64,000 nucleotides of DNA from Sulfitobacter faviae (GTDB lineage Bacteria; Pseudomonadota; Alphaproteobacteria; Rhodobacterales; Rhodobacteraceae). Below are positions 26,517 through 36,507 of this stretch, piece by piece (the first letter of the stretch is position 1; each line of letters begins with the position of its first letter). The stretch spans positions 1,612,001 through 1,676,000 of the forward strand of contig NZ_PGFQ01000001.1 in the NCBI RefSeq assembly GCF_029870955.1. Direction: 5' to 3'. The position numbers and the translations under genes are program-made. The notes beneath the pieces were generated by a model, which saw nothing but the letters and a program-made list of their open reading frames with translations, was not told where the DNA came from and did not search any database.

Positions 26517-27494
26517 ATGTCTCTATTGCGTATCCGCAACCTCTCGGTCGATTTCGCCACTGCCTCGGGCAAGTTCCGCGCGGTCGACAGTGTCGATCAG
26601 GATGTCGACACCGGTGAAATTCTTGCCATCGTCGGCGAAAGCGGCTCGGGCAAGTCGGTCTCCATGCTGGCGCTGATGGGGCTGCTGCCTTGGACCGCCA
26701 CCGTCACCGCCGATGAGCTGACCTTCGACGGCCACGACCTGCTGACCATGGACAAACGCGCCCGGCGTAAGATCGTCGGCAACGATCTGGCGATGATCTT
26801 TCAAGAGCCGATGTCCTCGCTCAACCCCTGTTTCCCGGTGGGCTGGCAGATCAAGGAATCCCTGCGCGTGCATCTGGGCCTGAACCGGGCCGAGCGGCAC
26901 AAGCGGGCCATTGAGCTGTTTGAACAGGTCGGCATTCCGGACCCGGAAAAGCGCCTTTCGGTCTTCCCGCACCAGATGTCGGGCGGGATGAACCAGCGCG
27001 TGATGATCGCCATGGCGATTGCCTGCAAGCCGAAGCTTTTGATCGCGGATGAGCCGACGACCGCGCTCGACGTGACCATTCAGGCGCAGATCCTCGACCT
27101 GCTGACCTCGCTGCGCGACGAGACGGGCATGGGGCTGGTGCTGATCACCCATGACATGGGCGTGGTCGCCGAAACCGCCGAGCGCGTCAGCGTGCAGTAT
27201 GCCGGTCAGAAGATCGAGGAGCAGCAGGTGCTGCCACTCTTCCGCGAACCGCACCATCCCTATACGGCGGCGCTGCTGGACGCGCTGCCCGAGCGCGCCA
27301 CTGAGAAACGCCTGCCGACGATCCCCGGCGTGGTGCCCGGCCAGTTCGACCGGCCCGCGGGGTGCCTCTTCTCTCCGCGCTGCAAGTTCGCCAACGATAA
27401 ATGCCGCGCCGAGAACCCGCCGCCCTTGGGCGAGGATCTGGGCAAGGCGCGTTGCTTCTATCCGCTCAACACCAATGAAAGGGCCGCGTCATGA
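26517..27494 (+). CDS. dppD: Dipeptide ABC importer ATPase
   Basis: 325 residues. Walker A GESGSGKS near residue 38, Q-loop [12 protein letters not shown], signature [15 protein letters not shown], Walker [13 protein letters not shown], switch LITHDMG. C-terminal extension with cysteines in [10 protein letters not shown] and further on, typical of DppD/OppD. The ATG at 26517 is chosen over a TTG one codon earlier. Overlaps dppF by 4 bases. Confidence 0.93.
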   Translation: MSLLRIRNLSVDFATASGKFRAVDSVDQDVDTGEILAIVGESGSGKSVSMLALMGLLPWTATVTADELTFDGHDLLTMDKRARRKIVGNDLAMIFQEPMSSLNPCFPVGWQIKESLRVHLGLNRAERHKRAIELFEQVGIPDPEKRLSVFPHQMSGGMNQRVMIAMAIACKPKLLIADEPTTALDVTIQAQILDLLTSLRDETGMGLVLITHDMGVVAETAERVSVQYAGQKIEEQQVLPLFREPHHPYTAALLDALPERATEKRLPTIPGVVPGQFDRPAGCLFSPRCKFANDKCRAENPPPLGEDLGKARCFYPLNTNERAAS

Positions 27495-28450
27495 CCGCCC
27501 CCGTAATGACCGCCGACGCGCTGCAGCGTCACTATCAGGTTGGTGGCGGCTTCCTGCGCAAGACCCAGACGCTCAAGGCCGTCGCGGGCCTCGATTTCGA
27601 ACTGCACCCCGGCAAGACGCTGGCCGTGGTGGGTGAAAGCGGCTGTGGCAAGTCCACACTGGCGCGTATGGTCACGATGATCGAAGAGCCGACCGCAGGC
27701 TCGCTGACACTCGACGGCAAGCCGGTGCGGCCCGAGGATTGGGCCGACCTGCGCCAGCATGTGCAGATCGTCTTCCAAGACCCCTATGGCTCGCTCAACC
27801 CACGCCAGCAGATCGGCACGATCCTGCAAGAGCCGTTGGTCATCAACCGCAAGGACATGTCCAAGAAAGAGCGCGAGGAAAAGGCGCGCGAGATGCTGCG
27901 CCTCGTCGGTCTGCGGCCCGAGCATTACGACCGCTACCCGCATATGTTCTCGGGCGGGCAGCGCCAGCGCATCGCGGTGGCGCGCGCGCTGATGCTCGAC
28001 CCCAAGGTGCTGGTGCTGGACGAGCCGGTCTCGGCTTTGGACCTGTCGATTCAATCGGCGATCCTGAACCTGCTGGTGGACCTGCAGGAAAAGATGGATC
28101 TGGCCTATCTCTTCATCAGCCACGACCTGTCGGTTGTGCGCCATGTGGCCGATGACGTGATCGTCATGTACCTCGGCCGCGCGGTGGAGAAGGGGCCGAA
28201 GGACGAGGTCTTCGACAATCCGCGCCATCCCTATACGGCGGCACTTCTGTCGGCCACGCCGCGCGCCGACCCCGAAGGCGGCAAGGAGCGGATCAAGTTG
28301 CAGGGCGAGCTGCCCTCGCCGCTGGCGATCCCCGAGGGCTGCCCCTTCGCGCCGCGCTGTTGGAAAGTGCAGGATGTTTGCCGCAAGGAGCGCCCCCCGT
28401 TGGAGGGCGCACCGCATCCGGCAGCTTGCTACTTCCCCGTCGACGAATGA
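27491..28450 (+). CDS. dppF: Dipeptide ABC importer ATPase
   Basis: 319 residues. Walker A GESGCGKST near residue 46, IVFQDPYGSLNPRQ, signature FSGGQRQRIAVARAL, Walker B VLVLDEPVSALD, FISHDLSVV and C-terminal GCPFAPRCWK. Last gene of the dpp operon; converges on doeB with a 16-base gap and no obvious terminator. Confidence 0.93.
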   Translation: MTAPVMTADALQRHYQVGGGFLRKTQTLKAVAGLDFELHPGKTLAVVGESGCGKSTLARMVTMIEEPTAGSLTLDGKPVRPEDWADLRQHVQIVFQDPYGSLNPRQQIGTILQEPLVINRKDMSKKEREEKAREMLRLVGLRPEHYDRYPHMFSGGQRQRIAVARALMLDPKVLVLDEPVSALDLSIQSAILNLLVDLQEKMDLAYLFISHDLSVVRHVADDVIVMYLGRAVEKGPKDEVFDNPRHPYTAALLSATPRADPEGGKERIKLQGELPSPLAIPEGCPFAPRCWKVQDVCRKERPPLEGAPHPAACYFPVDE

Positions 28451-28466
28451 GGCGGGCGCGGGTGGC

Positions 28467-29455
28467 TCAGACCACCTGCGCCACCACGCCGATGCAATCG
28501 CCCATCTTGACCAGCCCCGGCACATGCCGGGCGGTTAGGATGCCGCTAAGCTGCGCATGGGCGAGGATCGCTGGCTGACCGCTGCGGTCGCTGGGCCAGA
28601 GCCGGGCGATGGGCTGGCCCTCGGTCACCGCGTCACCCAGATCGACCAGCGGCTCCAACAGGGCCGTGGTCTCACTAAAGGTGAAGCAGCGCCCGTCGGG
28701 CATGTCGAGCATCACGCTTTCGGCCACCTCCGGCTCCCCTTGCAAAATGCCCGCATGGATCAGCAAGTTGCGCGCGCCTTTGCGCGCCACGGCGATGCTC
28801 TTGGCCGTCGATGTGCCCGCGCCCCCCAACTCGGTGGTGACAAAGACCTTGCCCTGCTCCTCGACCTCGGTGTCGAACATGCCGCGGTTGTCGATCTCTA
28901 GCATTTTCATGGAGTAGGGCGCGTTGAACGCCTCCATCGCGGCCATGCAAGCGGCCTCCTGCCGCTTGTCGGGCAGGATATGCGCGGCGGCGAAGGGCAG
29001 GAAATCCAGCGTCCGCCCGCCGGAGTGGTAATCCAGCACGATATCGGCCAGCGGCACCAGTTCGGTGGCGATGTAATGCGCGATCTTCTGGGTCACCGTG
29101 CCGCCCGGGCTGCCCGGAAAGCTGCGGTTCATATTGCCCCCGTCGATGGGCGAGCAGCGTCGGCCTGCGGCGAAGGCGGGTTGGTTCATCATCGGCAGGA
29201 TGATGACGCGACCCGAGACCTGCGCCGGGTCCAGCGTGGCGGCCAGTTCCTGCAAAGCGATCGGGCCTTCGTATTCATCGCCGTGGTTGCCGCCGGTGAG
29301 CAGCGCCGTGGGGCCGTCGCCGCCATTGATGACGGTGATGGGGATCATCACGGACCCCAAGCGCTGTCGTCGCGGCTGTAGGGCAGGCGCAGGAAACCGT
29401 GATGCGCGCCGGGTTGGTCGAGCGAGATGGTCGGGGTAATGGGATTGCTGGTCAT
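28467..29455 (-). CDS. doeB: N-alpha-acetyl-L-2,4-diaminobutyrate deacetylase (one sequence frameshift)
   Basis: Zinc deacylase of the succinylglutamate desuccinylase/aspartoacylase family, 329 residues after correction; also called EutE. Removes acetate from the product of DoeA during ectoine breakdown. Zinc motif GGNHGDEYEG near residue 60 and DYHSGGRTLDF further on. The frame breaks at four C on the plus strand (29355-29358); one more base joins SRDDSAWG to SVMIPITVINGG. The ATG at 29455 overlaps the doeA stop (ATGA), confirming the start. Function rests on the doeA-ueh context as well as the family. Confidence 0.9.
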
Positions 29456-30631
29456 GCGGAAACAAACAACTTTCGCGGTGTGGTGCAGAAACATTCATGG
29501 CCGGTCTCGGTGATGCGGATCGGCTCGGTGATCTCAAGCCCGCCATCGTCAAGCCAAAGCGCGGGCATGAAATGGAAGGTCATGCCGGGCTCTAGGATCG
29601 TCTTGTCGCCACGGCGGAAAGAGATGGTGCGCTCCCCCAGTCGGGCGGGTAGCTGATGCCGATGGCATAGCCGCAGCGGCTGTCCTTCTCGAATCCCGCC
29701 TTGTTCAGCGTGGCGTTAAAGGCATTGGCGATATCCTCGGCCCGGTTGCCGGGTTTGGCCTGTTCGAGACCCGCGTCAATCGCATCCAGCACGGCGTTTT
29801 CCGCATCGCGGTATTTCTGCGGCACATCGCCAAAGAACAGCGTGCGCGACTGGGGGCATTGGTAGCGCCGATGCGCGCCTGCGATCTCAAAGAAGGTCGC
29901 CTCATTGGGCTGCATGGGGCGGTCGTCCCATGTTAGATGCGGGGCGGTGGCATCCATGCCCGAGGGGGCCATGGGCACGATGGCCGGATAGTCCCCCAGA
30001 ACCCCTGTGCGCCGCGAATGCCGGTGGCATAGATCTCGGCCACCAGATCGTTCTTGCGCATGCCGGGCACGGCGACTTCGAGGATGCGGACGTGCATTTC
30101 CTCCACGATCCGCGCAGCGCGTTCCATATATTCGATCTCGCGCTCGGATTTCACCGCGCGTTCCCAGTTCACCAACGCCGTGGCATCCATGAAGGTCGCC
30201 TTGGGCAGTTTGGCCTTGAGCGTGTCATGGGCGCGGGCGGAGTAATAGTAGTTGTCCATCTCGACGCCGATGCGCGCCTGTTCCAACCCCATCTCGCTCA
30301 AGAGGGTTGAGAGGTCTTCCATCGGGTGTTTTTCGGGATTCTGGACGTAGGTATCGTCATAGCCGCGAATGCAGTCGTCCTCCATGAAGACCGTCCGCCG
30401 GGCACCGAGCGCGTCCATGCCACGGCCCCACCAGACCGGCTCCCCCTCATGGGTCAGGATCACCGCTTGGTAGACATAGAACGACCAACCGTCATAGCCC
30501 GAGAGCCACGACATGTTCGACGGATCGCTGACGACGATCGCATCGAGATTGCGCGCGGCCATGGTCTTGCGCGTTCGGTCGACCCGGCGCTGGTACTCGC
30601 TGTTTGTAAAATTCGCCTCATAAGTGGTCAT
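29452..30631 (-). CDS. doeA: Ectoine hydrolase (two sequence frameshifts)
   Basis: M24-family (creatinase-like) hydrolase, 393 residues after adding two bases; also called EutD. Opens ectoine to N-alpha-acetyl-diaminobutyrate. N-terminal half shows the DoeA pattern IVVSDPSNMSWLSGYDGWSF and VWWGRGMDALGARRT. Breaks: five C at 29993-29997 (joins GAQGFWG to DYPAIVPM) and five C at 29634-29638 (joins SYPPDWG to ERTISFRRGD). The C terminus reads EITEPIRITETGHECF and stops inside the doeB start. Sits downstream of eutA, with no eutB or eutC between. Confidence 0.9.
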
Positions 30632-30691
30632 AGGCCAGCCCCTTTCATGTCTGGTTACCCGAATAATGCGATCCGGCCAGAGGGGCCGGGA

Positions 30692-31482
30692 TCACGGAAT
30701 GATGCCTTGTGCATGGGCGCTTGGCATGTCGCAGTCGAACAGACGGCCATAGCCATCGGGGCGGCCCGAAAGCCCGCCCATCCGTTGCAACGCCCAGCAC
30801 AGCGCTTGGTTAGAGGTCACGACGGGCTTGCCCAGCCGTGCTTCGATCCGGTCGATCACGTCAACGCCGCGCAGGGAGGTGCAGGAGAGGAAAAATGCCT
30901 CTACTTCCGCGCCATCCAGCGCAGCGGCGCCGTTTATGATGCTTTCGTCGTCGATCCGCGCCATGTCGCGGTCGTCTTCCAATGCGAAGGCCCCGTTGCG
31001 CATGACCTCTAGCCCCTGATCGTTGAAATAGGTGGCCAGCGGCGCGGCAGTTTCCGGCAAATAGGGGGTCAGCATCGCCACCCGCGTCACGCCAAGCGCG
31101 GCAAAGCCCGCGATGGCGGCAGAGGCGGGGGTGATGACGGGCACGCCGGGCAGCCCCTCGCCAATCGCCTCGCGCACCGCCGGGTTGCCGATGGCGACCG
31201 AGGCCGAGGTGCAGCAAAAGGCGATGGCCGACAGCTGAATGCCCGGCACCAAGAGCGCCGCGGTGCGGGCCATATCGGGGGTCATGGCGCGCAGCCGTTC
31301 GGGGTGGTGGGGTTCTCAAAGGCGATCCGGGCCACATGCAGCGCGGCCTGCGCCGGGTCGATCAGCCGCGCGGCGTCGCGTTCAAAGGTCATGTCGGTCG
31401 ACAGCAGCATCGCCCCCAGCCGCACGGGGTCATCTTCACGCAAACGGCAATCAAGCGTCTCGCTTTGCACAGGGGGTGTCAC
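30692..31482 (-). CDS. eutA: Asp/Glu/hydantoin racemase-superfamily protein of the ectoine cluster (one sequence frameshift)
   Basis: 263 residues after correction. Two conserved cysteines typical of the arylmalonate decarboxylase/maleate isomerase group lie in IAFCCTSASVAIG and FFLSCTSLRG. In Ruegeria pomeroyi eutA-eutB-eutC accompany the ectoine genes and are proposed to handle hydroxyectoine or stereochemistry; here eutA is present alone. The frame breaks at four G (31301-31304); one base joins NPTTP to ERLRAMTPDM. The likely start is GTG at 31482, with AAAGGA 8 bases upstream. Confidence 0.82.
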
Positions 31483-31499
31483 CTGAATATTCCTTTGAC

Positions 31500-31940
31500 C
31501 TAGACGACAAGCACGGGGCATTTCGCGAGCCCCGTAACCTTGTGAGAGACCGAGCCCAAGAGATAGCTGTCGCCCGTGGCACCAAGGCCGCGCGAGCCGA
31601 TGACGATCAGGTCAACCTCATGTTTCTTGGCAAATTCCGTCACCGCCCGCGCGGGGCGGCCAGAGCGGACGAAGGCGCGGACATTCTCGACGCCCGCGTC
31701 TTTCATCAGTTGCTTGCCGTGGGTGATAATCTCGGTCGCATGGGCCTGCATCGCGTCGTCGATATTGCCCGGATCGTTCACCCGCACCATCGAGAGCGAC
31801 GCCTCCAGCATTGAATGATGCCGGTAGATCGTCAAAAGCGTCACCTTCGCCCCGGTCAGCTTGGCCATCTCTGCCGCCTTCATCAGCGCGCGGTCGGCAT
31901 TCACCGAGCCGTCATAGGGGGCGAGGATATGGGTGAACAT
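31500..31940 (-). CDS. usp: Universal stress protein of the ectoine TRAP operon (TeaD-like)
   Basis: 146-residue UspA-domain protein. ATP-binding pattern GSRGLGATGDSYLLGSVS near residue 115, and the N-terminal ILAPYDGSVNADRAL. In Halomonas, TeaD binds ATP and lowers activity of the ectoine TRAP transporter TeaABC; a Usp in the same place after uehC is known in Roseobacters. It lies 12 bases after uehC and 17 before eutA, linking transport to catabolism. Confidence 0.88.
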   Translation of the reverse strand: MFTHILAPYDGSVNADRALMKAAEMAKLTGAKVTLLTIYRHHSMLEASLSMVRVNDPGNIDDAMQAHATEIITHGKQLMKDAGVENVRAFVRSGRPARAVTEFAKKHEVDLIVIGSRGLGATGDSYLLGSVSHKVTGLAKCPVLVV

Positions 31941-31952
31941 GACGCTCTCCTC

Positions 31953-33239
31953 TTATTTCGCAAAGGCCAGATCGCGCAGGAACAGGGCGATCTGCGGGAA
32001 AAAGATCAGGGCAACCGAGACACTCAGCAGCATGATGATGAAGGGCGGGGTGCCGCGGATGACCTCCATATAGGGCCGTTTGAAGACCGCGATGGCGGTG
32101 AAGATGTCACAGCCAAAGGGCGGTGTGGCCGAGCCGATGGCGACTTGCAGCGTGATGACGGTGCCGACCAGCACCGGGTCGAGGCCGACCGAGTCCACCA
32201 CCGGTGCGAAGATCGGCACGAAGACGAGGATCACGACAATGGGGTCCACGAACATACAGCCGATGAAGAAGGCCGCCGAGATCACGAAGAGCACGCCAAT
32301 CGGCCCCATGCTGTCGATCCCGATGCCGGTCAGCACCGCTTGCGGAATCTGCGCGAAAGAGATCACCCAAGAGAATGCCGCACCCGCGGCGACGAGAATG
32401 AAGACCACAGCGGTGATCAGCCCGGTCGATTTCGCGGTTTCATAGATGCCGGCAAAGTCGATTTCCCGAAAGACGATCATCTCAAGGAAAATGGCATAGA
32501 GCACGCAGGCCGCCGCCGCTTCAGTTGGGGAGAAGACACCGCCGTAGATGCCGCCGATGATGATCGCCGGGAAGCCCAGCGGCCAAAGCGCTTGGCGCAC
32601 CGCGCGGAAACGCTCGCCCCATGTCGCTTTCTCTTCGGTGGGGACGTTATGGCGGTAGGCGTAGATCACGGAATAGACCGAGAAGAGCGCGAGGATCAGC
32701 AGCCCCGGCCCGATGCCCGCGATGAAGAGTTCGGCAATCGACGTGTTGGAGACGACGCCGTAGATGATCATCCCGATGGAGGGCGGGATCAGGAAGGCGA
32801 TGTCGGAGGAGTTCACGATCAGCGCCAGCACGAAACTGTCTTTGTAGCCCGCCTTGAGCATCCGGGGCCGCAGCGGCGAGCCGACGGCGACGACCGTCGC
32901 CTGTGTGGAGCCCGAGACCGCGCCGAACATGGTGCAGGCCGCAGCGGTGGCGACCGCGAGACCGCCCTTCATATGGCCGACGAAAGACATCACCATATCG
33001 ATCAGCCGCCCGGCGGATTGGCCCCGTGTCATGATGTCGGCGGCAAAGATGAACATCGGCACGGCGATCAGCGAGGCGGGGCGCACCCCCGCCATCATCT
33101 GCTGCACCATCGTCTCAAGCTGGCCGAACCCGCCGAAGAGCGAATAGAAACCGACGAAAGCCCCCACGATCAGCGGGATCATCATGGGAAAGCCGAGCAG
33201 CAGCAGAACGACCATGACAGAGAAAATGGTGACGGCCAT
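31953..33239 (-). CDS. uehC: Ectoine TRAP transporter, large membrane subunit
   Basis: 428-residue DctM-type permease with about 12 hydrophobic segments and a long repeated-motif fold (GFPMMIPL near the start, GAVSGSTQATVVAVG, IAFLIPPSIGMIIYG, ATPPFGCDIFTA near the end). It forms the sodium-driven channel for ectoine or hydroxyectoine with UehB, using UehA as binding protein. Starts 3 bases after uehB. Substrate assigned from the enuR, doeA and doeB context. Confidence 0.92.
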   Translation of the reverse strand: MAVTIFSVMVVLLLLGFPMMIPLIVGAFVGFYSLFGGFGQLETMVQQMMAGVRPASLIAVPMFIFAADIMTRGQSAGRLIDMVMSFVGHMKGGLAVATAAACTMFGAVSGSTQATVVAVGSPLRPRMLKAGYKDSFVLALIVNSSDIAFLIPPSIGMIIYGVVSNTSIAELFIAGIGPGLLILALFSVYSVIYAYRHNVPTEEKATWGERFRAVRQALWPLGFPAIIIGGIYGGVFSPTEAAAACVLYAIFLEMIVFREIDFAGIYETAKSTGLITAVVFILVAAGAAFSWVISFAQIPQAVLTGIGIDSMGPIGVLFVISAAFFIGCMFVDPIVVILVFVPIFAPVVDSVGLDPVLVGTVITLQVAIGSATPPFGCDIFTAIAVFKRPYMEVIRGTPPFIIMLLSVSVALIFFPQIALFLRDLAFAK

Positions 33240-33242
33240 GGC

Positions 33243-33881
33243 TCAGACCTCCCGCTCGTTGTCGTCGTAGCCTTCGAGAACGCTGGTCGACAGGTAAATA
33301 TCTGGTTCGATGATGTTTTTGATCGCGGTCAGCAGGTATTGCAGGCCGGTCATGAAAAAGCCGAAAGGCACCCAGACCAGCGTCCACCAGACCGGCACTT
33401 GCAGCGCGGGCAGCAGACGGCCGCGTCCGGCTTGGGTCATGATGTATTGCAGGGCGTACCAGGCGAGGCCGAACATGAAGACGGCGGTGACGAAGGCGAT
33501 GAAGATCATCAGCACTTTGCGCGGGCGCGGGGGCAGGGCGTCGAAAATCGCCGACATGCGGATATGCCGCCCATGCCGCGCGGCATAGGAGATGCCCGCA
33601 AAGGTGATGAGAATGATCAGAACGCTGTTCAGTTCTTCGGAAAAGAAGATCGAGCTTTGAAAGACGAAACGGCCCACCACATTGGCAATCGTATTGGCGG
33701 CCATCAGCAATACCCCAGCGGCGAGCATTACGGACTCAAGCCAGCTGATCGCGTTGTCGATCGTGCCCAGAGGGCCGGGGAGGGTGGATTTATAGGTGCC
33801 CACGGGGGCGTCATCGGTGCCGGTGGTATCTGTCTGAGATTGCAGTTGCGAACTGTGGTTGTCTTCCGTCACCGGCGTCAT
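33243..33881 (-). CDS. uehB: Ectoine TRAP transporter, small membrane subunit
   Basis: 212-residue DctQ-type protein with four hydrophobic segments after an approximately 40-residue polar N-terminal tail. [20 protein letters not shown] and a central [18 protein letters not shown] match the family. Sits between uehA and uehC; a 72-base gap with a hairpin separates it from uehA. Confidence 0.9.
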   Translation of the reverse strand: MTPVTEDNHSSQLQSQTDTTGTDDAPVGTYKSTLPGPLGTIDNAISWLESVMLAAGVLLMAANTIANVVGRFVFQSSIFFSEELNSVLIILITFAGISYAARHGRHIRMSAIFDALPPRPRKVLMIFIAFVTAVFMFGLAWYALQYIMTQAGRGRLLPALQVPVWWTLVWVPFGFFMTGLQYLLTAIKNIIEPDIYLSTSVLEGYDDNEREV

Positions 33882-33918
33882 CCCGTAGATGGTTCAAATG
33901 GATCGCGTCAAAATAAGG

Positions 33919-33944
33919 TCACCCCCGGCGATGCCGGAGGGTGA
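33919..33944 (-). terminator. Intercistronic hairpin between uehA and uehB
   Basis: Strong stem TCACCC-CCGGC / GCCGG-AGGGTGA, read on the minus strand before CCTTATTTT. In TRAP operons such elements raise the amount of binding protein relative to membrane subunits, either by partial termination or mRNA stabilisation. Confidence 0.6.
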
Positions 33945-33953
33945 GAAAGTCGT

Positions 33954-34964
33954 TTACTTGACGGCTTCGAGGTCTGCCTTGAATTGGTCAAGAATTTCCT
34001 TGCCGCTGTCGCCTGTCATTTCGATGAAGGCTTCTTCAACCGATGCGGCCTTATCTTTGAAGGGCTGACGCTCTTCTTCGGACAGGATGTTGATCTGCAT
34101 GTCGGGCTTCGCCTTGGCGATGTTATCCAGCGACTTTTCCTGCAGGCCGGACTGGTATTCGAGGATGTATTCGAATGCCGCGTCAGAGGCGTTCTGAACC
34201 ACCTCTTTGTCTGCGTCGGACAGGCCATCATAGAAATCCTTGTTGGCCATCACAGCGGTGGTGAAGTTGTTGTGGCCGATGCAGGTGATGACCTCGGTCA
34301 CCTCATACATCTTGGTGGATTCCAGATAGAAGCCGGGGTTTTCCTGACCTTGGATGATGCCGGTCTGCATCGCGCCATAGACTTCGCCCCATGGCAGCGG
34401 TGTCGGCGTGGCACCAAAGGCTTTGTAGCTTTCGACCAAGAGCGGGTTGGTCATGACGCGGAACTTGACCTCGTTAAGGTCTTCGGGCGTTTTGACCGGC
34501 TCTTGCGTGGTCATGCAAACGTCACCCTCGGGGAACATCTTGAGCAGTTCCAGACCCTGCTCTGCATAAAGCTCGGGGAACATTTCGTTGATGGCCTTGG
34601 AGGTGCGGAAGAACTCGAACAGTTCCTCGTCGTCCTGCGGCAGCAGGTAGGGCACGAAGAAGACCTGCGCCTCGGGGATCAGCGCGCCGGTGAAGCCGGG
34701 GGACTGGTCCACGAACTGAAGGATGCCGGCCTGCGCCTGTTCCATCGTGTCAACGGATTCACCCAAGGTGCCATAGGGGAAAAGCTGCACTTCGTGGTCG
34801 GAGTTCGCTTCGACTTCTTCCTTGAATTTCTGGGCGTATTTGCCCTGCACCTCGTCCAGTGCCTCTTCAAATGCATAGCGCCATGTGTCGGCGGAGGCCG
34901 CGCCTGCGACGCTTGTCACGGCTGCGAGGATACCCCCGGTGATAACGGTCTTGAAATTAGCCAT
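33954..34964 (-). CDS. uehA: Ectoine/hydroxyectoine TRAP transporter binding protein
   Basis: 336-residue DctP-type periplasmic protein. Signal peptide: KTVITGGILAAVTSVAGAASA-D, cleaved near residue 26. The mature start TWRYAFEEALDEVQGKYAQ and the conserved arginine in EVKFRVMTNPLLVES, followed by YGAMQTGIIQGQEN, match UehA/TeaA. The Phe/Trp and Glu residues that hold ectoine in the pocket cannot be confirmed without alignment. AGGGAG precedes the ATG at 34964; MKGRQ at 34979 would add five residues ahead of the normal start. First gene of uehABC-usp-eutA-doeAB, preceded by a good promoter and a candidate EnuR site. Confidence 0.92.
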   Translation of the reverse strand: MANFKTVITGGILAAVTSVAGAASADTWRYAFEEALDEVQGKYAQKFKEEVEANSDHEVQLFPYGTLGESVDTMEQAQAGILQFVDQSPGFTGALIPEAQVFFVPYLLPQDDEELFEFFRTSKAINEMFPELYAEQGLELLKMFPEGDVCMTTQEPVKTPEDLNEVKFRVMTNPLLVESYKAFGATPTPLPWGEVYGAMQTGIIQGQENPGFYLESTKMYEVTEVITCIGHNNFTTAVMANKDFYDGLSDADKEVVQNASDAAFEYILEYQSGLQEKSLDNIAKAKPDMQINILSEEERQPFKDKAASVEEAFIEMTGDSGKEILDQFKADLEAVK

Positions 34965-35032
34965 CTGTCTCCCTTTCATTTATTGCCCGCGCAGCACAAA
35001 GGCCGCAGCGAAACTAATGTCCTGACTGCTAG

Positions 35033-35083
35033 ATCATTTAAACCGATCCCAATCATGTCAATGTGAATATTGATCCATGACAA
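35033..35083 (-). promoter_or_regulatory. uehA promoter and candidate EnuR operator
   Basis: On the minus strand a perfect -35 box TTGACA (plus 35056-35061) is followed after 17 bases by AATGAT (35033-35038, four of six). An inverted repeat TCAAT..ATTGA (35058-35073) overlaps the -35. Just upstream, CATGACAATT (35076-35085) is also found in the enuR-asuR gap. EnuR is known to repress the uehA promoter in Ruegeria. Confidence 0.6.
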
Positions 35084-35101
35084 TTTGAGACGCTCTCACA
35101 G

Positions 35102-36478
35102 TCATTCCGCCCTACCCCTGTTGCGTAATCTTGCATCGATCATGCGAATCCCCCGGGCGAATTCAGGAAAGGATTGCCCCCCGATCGAGACGCGAATCCC
35201 CGGGTGGCGGTCTGGTGGGCCGATGGCGAAACTGGCCCCATTGGCCACGGCGACCCCGCTTTCGCGGATGGATTTGACCAGTTCGGCCTCTTCGTAAATG
35301 TCATGACAGGGCAGCCAGAGGTGCAGCCCGTTCGAACTGGTCCGCATGTCGAGGCCGCGAAACACATTGGCGGCGAAATCGGCGCGGTCGCGCAGGGCCA
35401 ATTGCTGACGGTTGAGCAGGGTTTCGGCGGTGCCTTCTTCGATCCAGCGCCCGGCGATCTCGGTCATCATATTGGTGGCCATCCAACTGGTCACCATATG
35501 CCGGTTGGCCGCCGAGGCGCAGAGGTGATCCGGCACCACCAGATAGCCGACCCGCAGCCCCGGCAGCAGGCATTTGGTGAGGCTGGTGAAATAGAGCACC
35601 CGTTCCGGGGCCATGGCCGCCATTGGCGGTGGCGGCGCGTCTTGCAGCGGCCCCCATGACTGGTTTTCGATGATCAGCAGGTCATGGCGTCTTGCCACCT
35701 CGATCACCGCAGCGCGGCGGCTTTCGGTCATGGTAAAGGCCAGCGGGTTGGCCCCGTTGGGGATCAGGTAGACGGCCTTCACCGGCTCTTTTGCGCAGAC
35801 CCGCTCCAGCGCTTCGGGGCAGATGCCGCCCGCGTCGACGGTCACACCTTGCAGGCGGATGCCCAAAAAGCGGGCGAGGGGGCGCAGGGTGTGATGGCCG
35901 ATGTCTTCGCTGACGATCAGATCGCCCGGTTGCGCCGCGGTCATCATCGCCACGGTCATCGCGCTGGTGCTGCCATTGGTGGGGATCACCGCCATCCCCT
36001 CCAGATCCAGCCCGCAGAGCGAGAGCCAGCGCCGCACTGCGCTGCTACTGTCCCCGGCGCGGAGGTCTTGGCGAAACCCGCCCATCATCGCGCGGGGCAG
36101 GGAGCGGGCCATGGCGCGGAGTGTTTTTTGCATCGCCTCTTCATGGGCGTGATCCAACACAGGTTTCAGGATCGACATATCCAGCAACCGCCCGGCGGCC
36201 TTGCGGCTGACGAAGGGCATGGAGATCTCATCGCTCGCCGCGCGCACGAAAGTGCCGCGCCCGACCTCTCCGACGATTTTGCCCGCCTCAACCAGCTTGT
36301 CATAGGCGCGGCTGACGGTCTGCACGCTCAGCGACAGGTCAAAGGCCATCTGCCGCTGCGTCGGCAGGCGGTCTCCGGGTTTGAGCACGCCGTTCTGTAT
36401 CGCCGTTTCAATCGCCTGAACGAGTGAACGATAGGCAGGGCGGGTCAGGGATCCGGGGTCTGGGCGCCATTTTGTCAT
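35102..36478 (-). CDS. enuR: EnuR, MocR/GabR-type repressor of ectoine catabolism
   Basis: 458-residue fusion of an N-terminal GntR winged helix (residues 10-80: LPTQRQMAFDLSLSVQTVSR, then GRGTFVRAA) and an aminotransferase-like effector domain. With the ATG at 36478, the PLP lysine is residue 302 in FTSLTKCLLPGLR, the position reported for R. pomeroyi EnuR, supporting this start. EnuR represses uptake and catabolism genes and is released when its PLP reacts with diaminobutyrate or N-alpha-acetyl-diaminobutyrate. Same strand as uehA, 137 bases upstream; divergent from asuR with 64 bases between. Confidence 0.93.
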   Translation of the reverse strand: MTKWRPDPGSLTRPAYRSLVQAIETAIQNGVLKPGDRLPTQRQMAFDLSLSVQTVSRAYDKLVEAGKIVGEVGRGTFVRAASDEISMPFVSRKAAGRLLDMSILKPVLDHAHEEAMQKTLRAMARSLPRAMMGGFRQDLRAGDSSSAVRRWLSLCGLDLEGMAVIPTNGSTSAMTVAMMTAAQPGDLIVSEDIGHHTLRPLARFLGIRLQGVTVDAGGICPEALERVCAKEPVKAVYLIPNGANPLAFTMTESRRAAVIEVARRHDLLIIENQSWGPLQDAPPPPMAAMAPERVLYFTSLTKCLLPGLRVGYLVVPDHLCASAANRHMVTSWMATNMMTEIAGRWIEEGTAETLLNRQQLALRDRADFAANVFRGLDMRTSSNGLHLWLPCHDIYEEAELVKSIRESGVAVANGASFAIGPPDRHPGIRVSIGGQSFPEFARGIRMIDARLRNRGRAE

Positions 36479-36507
36479 GATCTGGATGATCACCACAATC
36501 ATGACAA
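36472..36507. promoter_or_regulatory. Perfect 10-bp inverted repeat in the enuR-asuR divergent gap
   Basis: TTGTCATGAT (36472-36481) and ATCATGACAA (36498-36507), spacer 16 bases. The left arm covers the enuR start codon. The right arm is followed by TTGACA (36508-36513), a perfect -35 box facing asuR. It shares CATGACAATT with the uehA upstream region and is a likely EnuR or AsuR operator. Confidence 0.6.

Noticed and set aside
31815..33944. 709-codon open frame on the plus strand
   Set aside because: Antisense to uehC and uehB; low-complexity His/Asp/Arg composition.
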